Under the pieces are notes generated by a model, which was not told the origin of the DNA, ran no database searches, and worked only from the letters and a program-made list of their open reading frames with translations. A stretch of DNA of 46,952 nucleotides from Flavobacterium gawalongense (lineage in GTDB: Bacteria > Bacteroidota > Bacteroidia > Flavobacteriales > Flavobacteriaceae): positions 1-46,952 of the forward strand of contig NZ_VJZP01000032.1 in assembly GCF_007097265.1 (NCBI RefSeq), in the 5' to 3' direction. The position numbers and the translations under genes are program-made. The stretch's first letter is position 1. The number at the start of each line of letters is the position of its first letter. This document shows, in pieces, positions 1 to 9,675 of this stretch.

Positions 1-72
1 TCCCGAACAGAGTAGTTAAGCCCGCCTGCGCAGATGGTACTGCAGTTATGTGGGAGAGTATGTCGTCGCCTT
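1..72 (+). rRNA. rrf: 5S ribosomal RNA, 3' part
   Basis: The first 72 bases match the 3' half of a bacterial 5S rRNA: a CCCGAACAGAGTAGTTAAGC-like stretch, then GATGGTACTGCAGTTATGTG, GGGAGAGTATG and a closing GTCGTCGCC that would pair with the missing 5' end. The gene runs off the left edge, so a 16S-23S-5S operon on the + strand presumably lies upstream. The exact 3' end is estimated to within a few bases. Confidence 0.93.
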
Positions 73-78
73 TCTTTA

Positions 79-98
79 ATCTGAACTCGTTTCAGATT
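79..98 (+). other. Short hairpin just downstream of 5S rRNA
   Basis: AATCTGAA (79-86) and TTCAGATT (91-98) are perfect 8-bp inverted repeats with a CTCG loop. This could be a processing or stability stem at the end of the rRNA transcript, ahead of the stronger terminator that follows. Confidence 0.5.
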
Positions 99-103
99 CT
101 ATA

Positions 104-137
104 AATCCTCATCATGAATTTGATGAGGATTTTTTTT
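104..137 (+). terminator. Rho-independent terminator of the rRNA operon
   Basis: AATCCTCATCA (104-114) pairs perfectly with TGATGAGGATT (121-131) and is followed by a T run to 137. It lies about 30 bases after the 5S rRNA and is the expected end of the rRNA operon. Confidence 0.85.
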
Positions 138-694
138 GTTGAATAGTTTTTTTATTCCTCACAACTTTTAGAATTGATCCCTTCCCTCTGTAATTAAATT
201 CTAATATTTGTAAACTTACGGTCTTGTATTTTATTGAAATGTTTTATAGGTGTGGCATAAAGAAATACATGATTTCCACGGATAAAAAAATCTTGATGCC
301 TCATCAATAAATTCTTTTAAACCTTAATTTCGGGTTTTTAAATTCTTCTTTGGGGATAGAATTGATGTCTTTTAGTAAAGAGATAAAACATATAATTCTT
401 TTGGGAGAAGTTAATTCAAAACTATTATCTCGGATAATGATAATCTGGTAAACATGCTATTATAATCTTGTAGTTTTACACTAATTGAGAATGTACAGAT
501 CTTTTTTAAGTTGTTTCAAAAATTTTAGTTTTGATATTATTTACAACTTTGGTTTTATTATTATTATTATTATTATTATATGAAGATTGTTAATTATTTA
601 TTAATTTATTATTTGCTTAACCAAAATAAAGCTATACTTTTATTATTCTTTATTAAGTCTGGGAATCAATATTATTAACTACAAAATTTATTCT
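138..694. other. AT-rich intergenic region with (TTA)8 microsatellite
   Basis: About 555 bases between the rRNA terminator and the repeat-protein gene. No open frame with coding character is visible on either strand and no tRNA-like fold was seen. The one structured element is a run of eight TTA triplets at 555-578, about 115 bases ahead of the downstream start codon. No convincing TTTG-N19-TANNTTTG promoter was found, although the promoter of the downstream operon must lie here. Confidence 0.6.
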
Positions 695-3600
695 ATGAAA
701 AATAAATTACTTTTGTTTTTATTGCTTCATCTATTATTGGGTCATAAATTAATTGCAGGAAATTTTGTGGATATTTTAAAAGTTCCTAAAATGAATTTGG
801 AGTTGTTAATAAGGAATAATATTACTGATACAATAAAAAAGCATAAAAAGACATCAAGGCTTGCGAGGTCTATAGCTATTTTACCTCCTCCATCAACAAC
901 CGCAGGCAGTTCTTGCGGGGATGGTATTAATCCTGTACAGGTTAATGTTTATGCATATGGTGCTAATGGCTCTGATATTATTCAGTGGTTTTCAAGTCAA
1001 ACATCAATTTCTCCAATATTTACTGGTTCTGTTTTCAGTCCTAGCATAAGTACTACTAAAACGTATTATGTTCAAAGTAAATCGGGTAATGACATTAGTA
1101 TCCGTATTCCTGTCGTTGCATCAGTTTATTTAGCGCCACCAGCGGTTACTTTAATAGCCACACCAGCAAATGATGTAACTAACCCGCTATGTTTAGGTAC
1201 GTCAGTTACCTTTACTGCTGCAGGTGGAGCCGATTTATTTGAATTTTCGGTTGATGGTGTTGTGCAACAAGCCATGTCTGTTAGTAAAACTTATACAACG
1301 AATGCCCTGACAAACGGTCAGACAGTAAGTGTACGTACAAGGTATGCTGTAAGTCTTGATGGTGCAATTAGCGAATCTGCTTGGGGAACTGCGGCAATGG
1401 AAGATAACTTTCTTTCAGCCCCCTTATCAGGAAATGCTACAACGGGATATATAAACTCTTTAAAGATAAGTCCTATAGAAGATAAGTTGGTTTTTGGTAT
1501 CGCTGGAAAATTACTTAATTATAGAAAGGTTTTGTTATTTCTTGATACAAAACCTGGGGGATTCAATGTTTCAAATTATGGGGACGAAATAGGTTCTCTT
1601 CCCGCAGTAAATGGATTTAATTTTTTCAACAATAATCCTAGTATATTTGATTCCTATTTTCAAGCAGATTATTGTCTTACTATCTCGACCGATGTTGGAG
1701 AGACAGACTATTATGCTGATGTTATTGAATTGAAAACGGGAAACTCTATTAAAACCTCTTTGGGGAGTGCGGCTACTGGATCTCCTTCTGCTGTTATGGG
1801 AATCAATAAAAACAATATAGGAATCAGTGATTACAATCTAGGTTTTGAAATAGAAGTTTTAAAATCTCTTATTGGTTACACAACGGGTGATATTAAATTT
1901 TTTGCATTGACTATGCAGGACAACGATATCAGTAATTATAATGTTACCAATTCCTTTTTAAGTCCAGAAAGAAGCAGCGGTTTAGATTACGGTAGTGGTG
2001 CTATTGATTATAATTTAAAAGACCCAAATCCAGTCGTGGTTGCTGCATCGGCATTAACTCCTTGTTATTCACAAGCTAATATTACAATGGACTTTGTTTC
2101 TATTCCAACTATGGTGAGTGTGGTTCAACCAACATGCGCATTACAATCAGGAGCGATTACAATTGCTACGCAAAGTGGTGTGGAATACAGTGTTAATGGC
2201 ACAATCTACCAAGCTTCAAATTCATTTACAGGCTTAGCCCCTAATGATTATACGTTGTATGTTAGAAAAATAGCGGATAACTCCTGTGTTACTTTATCAT
2301 CAACAGCCATAACAATAAACTCGATTCCAACTCCACCAGTTGATCCAACAGCTTCAAGTGTGGTTCAGCCAACATGTGCAATACCTTCAGGAACTATCAC
2401 GATTGCTGCACAAAGTGGTGTGGAATATAGTGTTAATGGCACAATTTACCAAACTTCGAATACATTTACTGGATTAGCCCCTAATAATTATACGTTATAT
2501 GTCAGAAATATAGCAGATAACACCTGTACCTCTTCATCATCGACAGCCATAACAATAAACGCGATTCCAACGGCACCAGTTGTTCCAACCATGGCTAGTG
2601 TAGTGCAACCAACATGTGCAATCCCTTCAGGAACTATCACGATTGCCATACAAAGTGGTGTGGAATACAGTGTTAATGGCACAATTTACCAAGCTTCAAA
2701 TACATTTGCAGGATTAGCTCCCAATAGTTATACGTTATATGTTAGAAACACAGCCAATATTACATGTGTTACTTCATCATCATCAGCGATAACAATAAAT
2801 ACTATTCCAAATCAACCAGCAGTTCCAACCACTACAAGTGTGGTTCAACCAACATGCACATTGCAATCAGGAACGATTGCGATTGCTACACAAAGTGGTG
2901 TGGAATACAGTGTCAATGGCACAATTTACCAAGCTTCAAATACATTTACTGGATTAGCTCCCAATAATTATACGTTGTATGTTAGAAACATAGCGGATAA
3001 CTCCTGTGTTACTTTATCATCAACAGCCATAACAATAAACGCGATTCCAACGGCACCAGTTATTCCAACCATGGCTAGTGTAATACAACCAACATGTGCA
3101 ATACCTTCAGGAACTATAACGATTGCTGTACAAAGTGGTGTGGAATACAGTGTTAATGGCACAATTTACCAAACTTCAAATGCATTTACAGGATTAGCTC
3201 CTAATAATTATATATTGTATGTTAGAAACATTGCAGATAACACCTGCGTCACTTCATCATCGGCAGCCATAACAATAAATGCGATTCCAACGGCACCAGT
3301 TGTTCCAACAGCGACTAGTGTAATCCAGCCTACATGCGGAACCCCATCGGGAAGCATTGTTATTACTACACAATCTGGAGTTGAATACAGTTTGAATGGA
3401 ACAACCTATCAGTCATCGAATACCTTTACAGGATTAGCAAGGGCAGATTATACATTGTATGTAAGAAATATTGCTGACAATACATGTATTACTCCATCGG
3501 CATCAACCATAACGATTAATGCGATACCAAATCCACCTATTACTCCAACAGCGACTAGTGTAATCCAGCCTACATGCGGAACCCCATCGGGAAGCATTGT

Positions 3601-4780
3601 TATTACTACACAATCTGGAGTTGAATACAGTTTGAATGGAACAACCTATCAGTCATCGAATACTTTTACAGGATTAGCAACATCAGATTACACATTGTAT
3701 ATAAGAAATATTGCTGACAATACATGTATTACTCTATCGGCCTCAGCGATAACAATTAATCCAATACCGACTCCACCTATAATTCCAACAATGGTGAGTG
3801 CGGATCAGCCAACATGTGCTGTGCCATCCGGAACCATCGTAGTGGCTGCACAATCTGGTGTGGAGTATAGTTTGAATGGCGCAACGTATCAAACTTCAAA
3901 TACATTTTCTGGCTTAGCTCCAAATAATTATATCTTATACGTAAGAAATATAGCTGACAATACTTGTTCAGCGCAAAGTGTTGCAAGTGTAACAATCGAT
4001 CCACTTCCTCCATTGCCGTCAATACCAACTTTGGCACAAATTACACAGCCAACTTGTCTACAACCTATGGGTAGAATTCAGATTACTGCACAAGCGAATG
4101 TTCAATATAGTTTAGGAAATGGATATCAAGATAATCCAGAGTTTTTAAATTTAGCTCCTGGAAAATATACAATGAGTGTGCGATTTACAAATAGTATTGC
4201 GTGTATTAGTACTGGTTCTCAAATAACCATTAATCCTATTCCTCCAGAAATTCAATTCGAAATCTCAGGAGACTGTGAGTCTAGAGATTATGTTTTAACA
4301 GTTATTCCAATAGCATCCTCGTATGATTCCAGCAATGTTGATTATCAATGGAAAGATAGTACAGGTGCTCCTGTTGGGACAAACTCTAATGTTTTAAATG
4401 TATCCGATGTGATTGCATCTACCCCAGGGCAGGAGGTATTTCCTATTAAGTATAGCTTAACTGTAAAATCGATTGCTACAGGTTGTGAAACAACAGATAA
4501 TGTTACAATTGAATCTATTTATTGTAATATACAAAAAGGAATATCTCCTGATGGGAATGGTTCAAATGACTATTTTGATTTAAGATTAATGGATGTAAAA
4601 AACTTGGAGATATTTGACAGATATGGTATTAAAGTTTATAGTCAGACTAATTATACAGATCAATGGAAGGGTCAGTCCGACAAAGGAGATGAACTTCCGA
4701 GTGCAACCTATTATTATGTTATAGAATTCAATAACGGACAAACAAAAACAGGTTGGATCTATCTAATCAGAGAAAAATAA
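695..4780 (+). CDS. Secreted repeat protein with type B T9SS sorting domain (gliding motility-associated C-terminal domain)
   Basis: A 1361-residue cell-surface or secreted protein. An N-terminal signal peptide (hydrophobic Leu-rich core, cleavage near residue 22) sends it to the periplasm. Residues about 60-160 look like an Ig-type domain. Residues about 220-455 contain a SLDGAISESAWG start reminiscent of CBM9/DOMON-like sugar-binding domains (tentative). Residues about 470-1186 are nine 80-residue repeats, each with a QPTC motif, a GVEYS.NG core and a second conserved Cys. The end, from about residue 1275, has the GISPDGNGSNDYF and LEIFDRYG motifs of the gliding-motility-associated (type B) C-terminal domain that directs export by the T9SS. 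The next gene encodes a PorP/SprF protein, the usual partner of type B substrates. The ligand is unknown; an adhesin role is inference. Confidence 0.88.
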   Translation: MKNKLLLFLLLHLLLGHKLIAGNFVDILKVPKMNLELLIRNNITDTIKKHKKTSRLARSIAILPPPSTTAGSSCGDGINPVQVNVYAYGANGSDIIQWFSSQTSISPIFTGSVFSPSISTTKTYYVQSKSGNDISIRIPVVASVYLAPPAVTLIATPANDVTNPLCLGTSVTFTAAGGADLFEFSVDGVVQQAMSVSKTYTTNALTNGQTVSVRTRYAVSLDGAISESAWGTAAMEDNFLSAPLSGNATTGYINSLKISPIEDKLVFGIAGKLLNYRKVLLFLDTKPGGFNVSNYGDEIGSLPAVNGFNFFNNNPSIFDSYFQADYCLTISTDVGETDYYADVIELKTGNSIKTSLGSAATGSPSAVMGINKNNIGISDYNLGFEIEVLKSLIGYTTGDIKFFALTMQDNDISNYNVTNSFLSPERSSGLDYGSGAIDYNLKDPNPVVVAASALTPCYSQANITMDFVSIPTMVSVVQPTCALQSGAITIATQSGVEYSVNGTIYQASNSFTGLAPNDYTLYVRKIADNSCVTLSSTAITINSIPTPPVDPTASSVVQPTCAIPSGTITIAAQSGVEYSVNGTIYQTSNTFTGLAPNNYTLYVRNIADNTCTSSSSTAITINAIPTAPVVPTMASVVQPTCAIPSGTITIAIQSGVEYSVNGTIYQASNTFAGLAPNSYTLYVRNTANITCVTSSSSAITINTIPNQPAVPTTTSVVQPTCTLQSGTIAIATQSGVEYSVNGTIYQASNTFTGLAPNNYTLYVRNIADNSCVTLSSTAITINAIPTAPVIPTMASVIQPTCAIPSGTITIAVQSGVEYSVNGTIYQTSNAFTGLAPNNYILYVRNIADNTCVTSSSAAITINAIPTAPVVPTATSVIQPTCGTPSGSIVITTQSGVEYSLNGTTYQSSNTFTGLARADYTLYVRNIADNTCITPSASTITINAIPNPPITPTATSVIQPTCGTPSGSIVITTQSGVEYSLNGTTYQSSNTFTGLATSDYTLYIRNIADNTCITLSASAITINPIPTPPIIPTMVSADQPTCAVPSGTIVVAAQSGVEYSLNGATYQTSNTFSGLAPNNYILYVRNIADNTCSAQSVASVTIDPLPPLPSIPTLAQITQPTCLQPMGRIQITAQANVQYSLGNGYQDNPEFLNLAPGKYTMSVRFTNSIACISTGSQITINPIPPEIQFEISGDCESRDYVLTVIPIASSYDSSNVDYQWKDSTGAPVGTNSNVLNVSDVIASTPGQEVFPIKYSLTVKSIATGCETTDNVTIESIYCNIQKGISPDGNGSNDYFDLRLMDVKNLEIFDRYGIKVYSQTNYTDQWKGQSDKGDELPSATYYYVIEFNNGQTKTGWIYLIREK
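2101..4254 (+). repeat. Nine in-frame tandem repeats of 240 bp
   Basis: Repeat units begin at 2101, 2341, 2581, 2821, 3061, 3301, 3541, 3781 and 4021, with an exact 240-bp (80-codon) period; the last is slightly shorter and the most diverged. Units six and seven are identical over 3304-3423 versus 3544-3663 (120 bp). Units one and four share the same CALQSG/CTLQSG variant and the same tail, while the two-to-three and four-to-five junctions also match, so longer blocks seem to have been copied. Such arrays can change copy number by recombination without breaking the frame. Confidence 0.95.
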
Positions 4781-4846
4781 TAGATTAATGTATTTATGCA
4801 GGGCTTCAATAATTATGGGTCTGCAAAATAAATAAAATAAATAGAT

Positions 4847-5764
4847 ATGAATAAAATATTTTTGACTTCTCTTTTAGTTCTTATTGCCTATATGGATATG
4901 AAGGCGCAACAAGATCCACATTATACGCAATACATGTATAATATGAATGTTATAAATCCAGCTTACGCAGGATCCAAAGAGAGTATTTCTTTTGGTCTCT
5001 TATACAGAAAGCAATGGGTGAATATTCAAGATGCACCAACCTCTTTTACTTTTTCTGGTCATACTCCAACAGGTAATAATGTAGGTCTGGGTTTGTCCTT
5101 TATTTCAGATAAAATAGGGCCAGTCACAGAACAAAATGTATATGGAGATTTTTCATACACATTAAAATTAAATGATACACATAGGCTAGCATTGGGTTTA
5201 AAAGCCGGTGTGTCATTTCATAAGGTAGGGCTTAGGGATATTCAATCTAGTTTGCCGGATCCTTCAGAAGGAATTTTTGGAGAAGATATAAATGATTCAT
5301 CATTAAATATGGGAGTAGGGGCTTTTTACTATACAGATAAATATTATGTTTCCTTATCAGTACCCAACATGCTAAAATCAGCGCATTTAGATTATAATGG
5401 AAGAGAATATGGTTCAGATGTATCCCACTATTTTTTAACAGCAGGATATGTATTTGATATCAATTATGAATTGAAATTCAAACCCTCCTTTATGTTGAAA
5501 TCAGCATTTAATGTTTCTCCTTCTTTAGATGTTTCCGCAAACTTTTTGTATATGGAAAAATTCGAATTGGGTGCAACCTATAGATTAGAAGACAGTTTCG
5601 GAGCAATGATGAATTTTGCAATAACACCTGAATTGAGAATAGGTTATGCTTATGACCATGTTGTTTCAGATTTGAAAGTAACAGCGCCATCTTCCCATGA
5701 ATTCATATTATTATATGATTTATTTGTTCCAAAAAAAGTTTCTCGTTCCCCAAGATTTTTCTAA
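4847..5764 (+). CDS. PorP/SprF family type IX secretion system outer membrane protein
   Basis: A 305-residue beta-barrel protein. Signal peptide at residues 1-20, ending before QQDPHYTQYMYN; this start and the following NVINPAYAGS are the family signature. The rest alternates short amphipathic strands, as expected for an outer membrane barrel. In Flavobacterium johnsoniae SprF is needed for secretion of its linked type B substrate SprB, and family members usually sit directly after the gene they serve. Here it lies 66 bases after the repeat protein, so it is probably the dedicated export or attachment partner (inference). It is one of many paralogues in such genomes, so the symbol sprF is not assigned. 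Confidence 0.9.
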   Translation: MNKIFLTSLLVLIAYMDMKAQQDPHYTQYMYNMNVINPAYAGSKESISFGLLYRKQWVNIQDAPTSFTFSGHTPTGNNVGLGLSFISDKIGPVTEQNVYGDFSYTLKLNDTHRLALGLKAGVSFHKVGLRDIQSSLPDPSEGIFGEDINDSSLNMGVGAFYYTDKYYVSLSVPNMLKSAHLDYNGREYGSDVSHYFLTAGYVFDINYELKFKPSFMLKSAFNVSPSLDVSANFLYMEKFELGATYRLEDSFGAMMNFAITPELRIGYAYDHVVSDLKVTAPSSHEFILLYDLFVPKKVSRSPRFF

Positions 5765-5782
5765 TATTTAATTTTATAATTA

Positions 5783-7651
5783 ATGAAAAAATATACTATA
5801 CTATTGTTTTTTGTTCTTGTTAGTATTTCGCTATCAGCACAAAATAAAGATACTAAGAATGCAGATAAATTATTTGACAGTTACGAATATGTTCAAGCTG
5901 TTAAGGAATATTTGTCTTTAGTTGAAAAAGGAAAAGCAGATACTTATGTGTATAAACAACTTGGAGACAGTTATTATAACATGTATAATACTATTGAATC
6001 CGAAAAATGGTATGCACAAGCTGTAAAATCTAAACAAGATGGAGAAACGTATTATCGATATGCTCAGATGCTTAAATCTAACGGTAAATATGCAGAATCT
6101 AATGCGCAAATGAAAGTATTTTCGGCTATGTTGCCTAATGATGAAAGAGCTAAGGGATTCAATGAAAATCCTGATTATCTTTCCAAACTAGTACAAAAAG
6201 AAAAACTATTTGGCTTAAAAAAAATAAATGTTAATTCTGAAAAATCTGATTTTGGAGCAATACTTTATGATAATGTACTCTATTTTGCAAGTGCAAGAAA
6301 TGAAAATGGTAAAATTTATGGATGGAATAATGAACCTTTTTTGGATCTTTATCAATCGGACTATAGAGAGGAGGACGGAACTTATTCTGAGTCAACTCCT
6401 ATTTCAGAATTAAATACAGTTTTCCATGAAGGTCCTTTGACGATGACTAAAGATGGAAATACAATTTACTTTTCCAGTGAAAGTTTTAATAGTAAATTAT
6501 TCGAAAAAGATAAAGCCAAAAAATTAAAATACGGTCAGGTAAGTTTGTACAAAGCTGTTAAAGAAAACGGAAAATGGACTGCAATTACGCCGCTTCCATT
6601 CAATAGTAAAAATTATTCTACTGGAAATCCATCCATTGATAAAGATGGAAAGTTTCTTTACTTTGCCTCAAATATGCCTGGTTCAATTGGAGGAACTGAC
6701 CTATGGAAAGTAGCCGTAAATTCAGACGGAACTTTTGGTACTCCAGAAAACTTAGGTAGTAAAATAAATACATCAGGAGATGAGAATTTTCCTTACGTAA
6801 CTGATGATGCTGTTTTATATTTTTCTTCGAATGGTCTGACGGGATTTGGCGGTTTAGATGTTTTTTCTATAGATTTAAATAAAAACGATTTGCCGAATAA
6901 CATTGGAAATCCAGTTAATGCAGAAAAAGATGATTTTGCTTTTACGTTTAACAAAGAAAAAAACATCGGGTATTTATCCAGTAACAGATCTGGGGTAGAC
7001 CATATTTATAGTGCTGTTCCAGTTTGTAAAGGACAGATTCAAACGATAGTAAAAAATGCTAAAAATGGTAATATTTTAGCTGATTCTAGAGTAATTATTT
7101 TAGATGTAAAGAATAACATTTTAGATACTAAAATGTCTAATGAAAAAGGGGAAGTGTCATATGAAGTTGATTGTCAAAAACCATATGTTTTAGAAGTTCA
7201 CAAAGATGGATTTGTTACTAAATTATTTCCTGTTTCTAAAATTGAAAAAGGAGTTGTGAGTATAGATGCTGCTATAGATCCGATTGAAGTTATAGTAACG
7301 GAAAAAGAAATTATATTGAATCCAATTTATTTCGAATACAATAAAAGCGATATAACTAAACAAGGAGCTGTAGAACTTGATAAATTAGTTTATGTGATGT
7401 CACAAAATGATAAACTGGTTATTTATGTTAAGTCTCATACTGATTCAAGAGGGAGCGATGAATATAATTTAAATCTTTCCGATAGAAGAACTAAGTCTAC
7501 TATTCAATATATTATTTCAAAAGGAATTAATACCGATAAAATATCAGGAAAAGGTTTTGGAGAATCAGAACCAAAAGTTGCTTGTGGAGATATATGCACA
7601 GATGATGAACATGCCTTGAACAGACGTTCTGAGTTTATGATTATTAAATAA
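5783..7651 (+). CDS. OmpA family protein with TPR-like N-terminus and PD40 beta-propeller repeats
   Basis: A 622-residue exported protein starting 18 bases after the PorP/SprF gene, so very likely in the same operon. Order of parts: signal peptide (about 1-19), TPR-like helices (about 25-135, with KQLGDSYYNM), a beta-propeller of PD40/WD40-like units (about 150-410, with repeated YFSS/YFAS strands), a carboxypeptidase-regulatory-like Ig fold (about 415-500), and a C-terminal OmpA domain (about 515-622) with the peptidoglycan-binding signature HTDSRGSDEYNLNLSDRR. Proteins of this architecture commonly follow porP/sprF genes in Bacteroidota. It probably anchors the surface complex to peptidoglycan in the periplasm; the exact role is inference. 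Confidence 0.88.
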   Translation: MKKYTILLFFVLVSISLSAQNKDTKNADKLFDSYEYVQAVKEYLSLVEKGKADTYVYKQLGDSYYNMYNTIESEKWYAQAVKSKQDGETYYRYAQMLKSNGKYAESNAQMKVFSAMLPNDERAKGFNENPDYLSKLVQKEKLFGLKKINVNSEKSDFGAILYDNVLYFASARNENGKIYGWNNEPFLDLYQSDYREEDGTYSESTPISELNTVFHEGPLTMTKDGNTIYFSSESFNSKLFEKDKAKKLKYGQVSLYKAVKENGKWTAITPLPFNSKNYSTGNPSIDKDGKFLYFASNMPGSIGGTDLWKVAVNSDGTFGTPENLGSKINTSGDENFPYVTDDAVLYFSSNGLTGFGGLDVFSIDLNKNDLPNNIGNPVNAEKDDFAFTFNKEKNIGYLSSNRSGVDHIYSAVPVCKGQIQTIVKNAKNGNILADSRVIILDVKNNILDTKMSNEKGEVSYEVDCQKPYVLEVHKDGFVTKLFPVSKIEKGVVSIDAAIDPIEVIVTEKEIILNPIYFEYNKSDITKQGAVELDKLVYVMSQNDKLVIYVKSHTDSRGSDEYNLNLSDRRTKSTIQYIISKGINTDKISGKGFGESEPKVACGDICTDDEHALNRRSEFMIIK

Positions 7652-7671
7652 AAATCAATTAGAATTATAAC

Positions 7672-7707
7672 AAAAAGAGGATGTCCTACTGAACATCCTC
7701 TTTTTGT
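7672..7707. terminator. Bidirectional terminator between OmpA gene and miaE
   Basis: AAAAAGAGGATGT (7672-7684) pairs perfectly with ACATCCTCTTTTT (7693-7705). An A run on one side and a T run on the other let it end transcription from both the + strand operon and the convergent miaE gene. Confidence 0.85.
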
Positions 7708-7741
7708 TTATTGGAAAAAATTAGTTAATTTTTATAGTTCA

Positions 7742-8323
7742 TTAACCATGAATGGTTTCATTTTTGCCATAATTGGTAATGATGGAAGTTTCAAATTCGA
7801 TCCATGCTGCCCAGCGTTTATCCACATCAATATTGTCAGCATATTTTCTCGCAAAGCCCAAGAAAGTAGTATAATGTCCAGCTTCTGAAATCATAAGGTC
7901 TCTATAAAATGTTGCCAGTTCGGGATCTTTTATGTTTTCGGATAGTACTTTAAAGCGTTCGCAACTTCTGGCTTCAATCATGGCAGAAAATAACAATCGA
8001 TCACAGAGTGCGTCTTTTCGGCTTCCGTCTTTTTTCATAAATTTAAAAAGTTCATTTACGTAATGGTCTTTTCTTTCACGTCCTAAAGTTAACCCTTTGC
8101 TTTTTATTAAATTATGAACCAATTGGAGGTGATCTAATTCTTCTTTAGCTATAATTAACATTTCAGTTACTAGTTCTTCTAATTCAGAATTGTAAGTAAC
8201 TAAACTTATCGCATTTGAGGCTGCTTTTTGTTCGCACCAAGCGTGATCGGTCAAAATTTCTTCGATGTTTGATTCGACTATGTTTACCCAACGTGGGTCT
8301 GTGGCTAATTTTAATCCTAACAT
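7742..8323 (-). CDS. miaE: tRNA-(ms2io6A)-hydroxylase MiaE-like
   Basis: A 193-residue ferritin-like di-iron protein. Likely metal ligands are visible in conserved order: an E in the first helix near the CEQKAA segment, EELDHLQLVH, IEARSCERF and SEAGHY. These fit the MiaE family, which hydroxylates the isopentenyl group of 2-methylthio-N6-isopentenyladenosine at position 37 of tRNAs reading UNN codons. The length is typical of the short bacterial form. It is a single gene, convergent with the OmpA operon and divergent from the glycosyltransferase. An exact TANNTTTG box lies about 20 bases upstream. Confidence 0.88.
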   Translation of the reverse strand: MLGLKLATDPRWVNIVESNIEEILTDHAWCEQKAASNAISLVTYNSELEELVTEMLIIAKEELDHLQLVHNLIKSKGLTLGRERKDHYVNELFKFMKKDGSRKDALCDRLLFSAMIEARSCERFKVLSENIKDPELATFYRDLMISEAGHYTTFLGFARKYADNIDVDKRWAAWIEFETSIITNYGKNETIHG

Positions 8324-8343
8324 GATTTGGAATTTATTTAATG

Positions 8344-8351
8344 CAAAATTA
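8344..8351 (-). promoter_or_regulatory. Candidate -7 element upstream of miaE
   Basis: Read on the minus strand this is TAATTTTG, an exact match to the Bacteroidota -7 consensus TANNTTTG, ending 21 bases before the miaE start. No good -33 TTTG was found at 19-20 bases upstream, so the call is tentative. Confidence 0.4.
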
Positions 8352-8432
8352 GTCTTTTCTTACTGATTTTTCTTCGAAATGATGGGATTGCCATCAAAAT
8401 AGCATTATTTTGCAAATGAAATTATAACAATT

Positions 8433-9674
8433 ATGAATCAAGTTCAAAAGCTTTTAATTATTGGTTTTGTTTGGCCCGAACCCAATTCATCGGCAGCAGG
8501 AGGAAGGATGATGCAATTGATTTCACTTTTCAAAGAGCAAGGTTTTAGCATTACGTTTGTGAGTCCAGCTCAAGATAGTGATTTCATGGTTGATTTAGAA
8601 AAATGCGGAGTTGATAAAAAATCAATTGAGTTAAATAATTCCAGTTTTGATGTCTTTATAAAAGAACTAAATCCAACTGTAGTTTTGTTTGATCGGTTTA
8701 TGATGGAAGAACAATTTGGATGGCGTGTTGCCGAAAATTGCCCTGATGCATTACGATTGTTAGATACTGAAGATTTACATTGTTTGCGGTTAGCACGCCA
8801 GAAAGCATTCAAGGAAAAGCGTCCATTTAATACAACTGATTTGTTTCTTGAAGATGTTGCCAAACGGGAAATCGCAAGTATTTTACGCTGTGATCTTTCT
8901 TTGATGATTTCTGAATTTGAAATGGAATTATTAGAATCTGTATTTAAAATCGATAAAAATTTATTATATTATTTGCCCTTTTTATTGGAGCCAATCGATA
9001 TTGTTGAGATTCACGAATTACCTTCTTTTGAAGAACGAAAAAACTTTATTTTTATCGGGAATTTTCTTCATGAACCCAATTGGAATGCAGTTCAATATTT
9101 AAAAGAAACGATTTGGGCTTTAATTAAAAAACAATTACCGGAAGCTATTTTACATATTTACGGAGCTTATCCGTCGCAAAAAGTATTACAATTACATAAT
9201 AACAAAGAAGGTTTTTTAATTATGGGTCGAGCGATTGATGCACAAGACGTTGTAAAAAACTCCCGTGTTGTTTTAGCTCCTTTGCGTTTTGGTGCGGGTA
9301 TAAAAGGAAAATTATTGGAAGCAATGCAATGTGGTACACCAAGTGTAACAACTTTTATTGGTAGTGAATCAATGCATGATGATTTACCTTGGAATGGGTT
9401 TGTTGTTGATAGTGTTGCAGATTTTACTGATGCGGCAGTACGATTGTGTCAAGACAAAACTATTTGGCTAAAAGCCCAACAAAATGGAATAACAATTATC
9501 AATCAACGGTATTTGAAAGAATTATTCAAGGATGATTTTGCAAAAAAAGTTAAGATGTTGCAATCCGATTTACAAAAACATCGTTTGACTAACTTTATGG
9601 GAGCTATGTTGCAACATCATACGTTGAACAGTACAAAGTATATGTCGCGTTGGATAGAAGTAAAGAATAAATAA
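8433..9674 (+). CDS. Glycosyltransferase, group 1 / GT4-like
   Basis: A 413-residue protein with a two-domain GT-B layout. The N-terminal part begins with LLIIGFVWPEPNSSAAGGR, typical of donor/acceptor loops. The C-terminal domain has the group 1 signature region: FIGNFLHEPNWNAV, ILHIYGAYPS, VLAPLRFGAGIKGKLLEAMQ and CGTPSVTT, where the E of KLLEAM is in the usual position of the nucleotide-sugar ribose-binding glutamate. There is no signal peptide, so it acts in the cytoplasm. It stands alone between miaE and pdhC with its own terminator, so the glycan it builds cannot be told from context. Confidence 0.82.
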   Translation: MNQVQKLLIIGFVWPEPNSSAAGGRMMQLISLFKEQGFSITFVSPAQDSDFMVDLEKCGVDKKSIELNNSSFDVFIKELNPTVVLFDRFMMEEQFGWRVAENCPDALRLLDTEDLHCLRLARQKAFKEKRPFNTTDLFLEDVAKREIASILRCDLSLMISEFEMELLESVFKIDKNLLYYLPFLLEPIDIVEIHELPSFEERKNFIFIGNFLHEPNWNAVQYLKETIWALIKKQLPEAILHIYGAYPSQKVLQLHNNKEGFLIMGRAIDAQDVVKNSRVVLAPLRFGAGIKGKLLEAMQCGTPSVTTFIGSESMHDDLPWNGFVVDSVADFTDAAVRLCQDKTIWLKAQQNGITIINQRYLKELFKDDFAKKVKMLQSDLQKHRLTNFMGAMLQHHTLNSTKYMSRWIEVKNK

Positions 9675-9675
9675 A

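Noticed and set aside
555..578. (TTA)8 tract as a phase-variable promoter element
   Set aside because: It lies between no recognisable -33 and -7 boxes and is 115 bases from the start codon, so there is no positive support beyond the repeat itself.
2488..3162. Repeated small minus-strand frames inside the surface-protein array
   Set aside because: They recur at the repeat period and are simply antisense shadows of the 240-bp units.
2101..4254. CRISPR-like array
   Set aside because: The repeats are long, in-frame, coding and without spacers.
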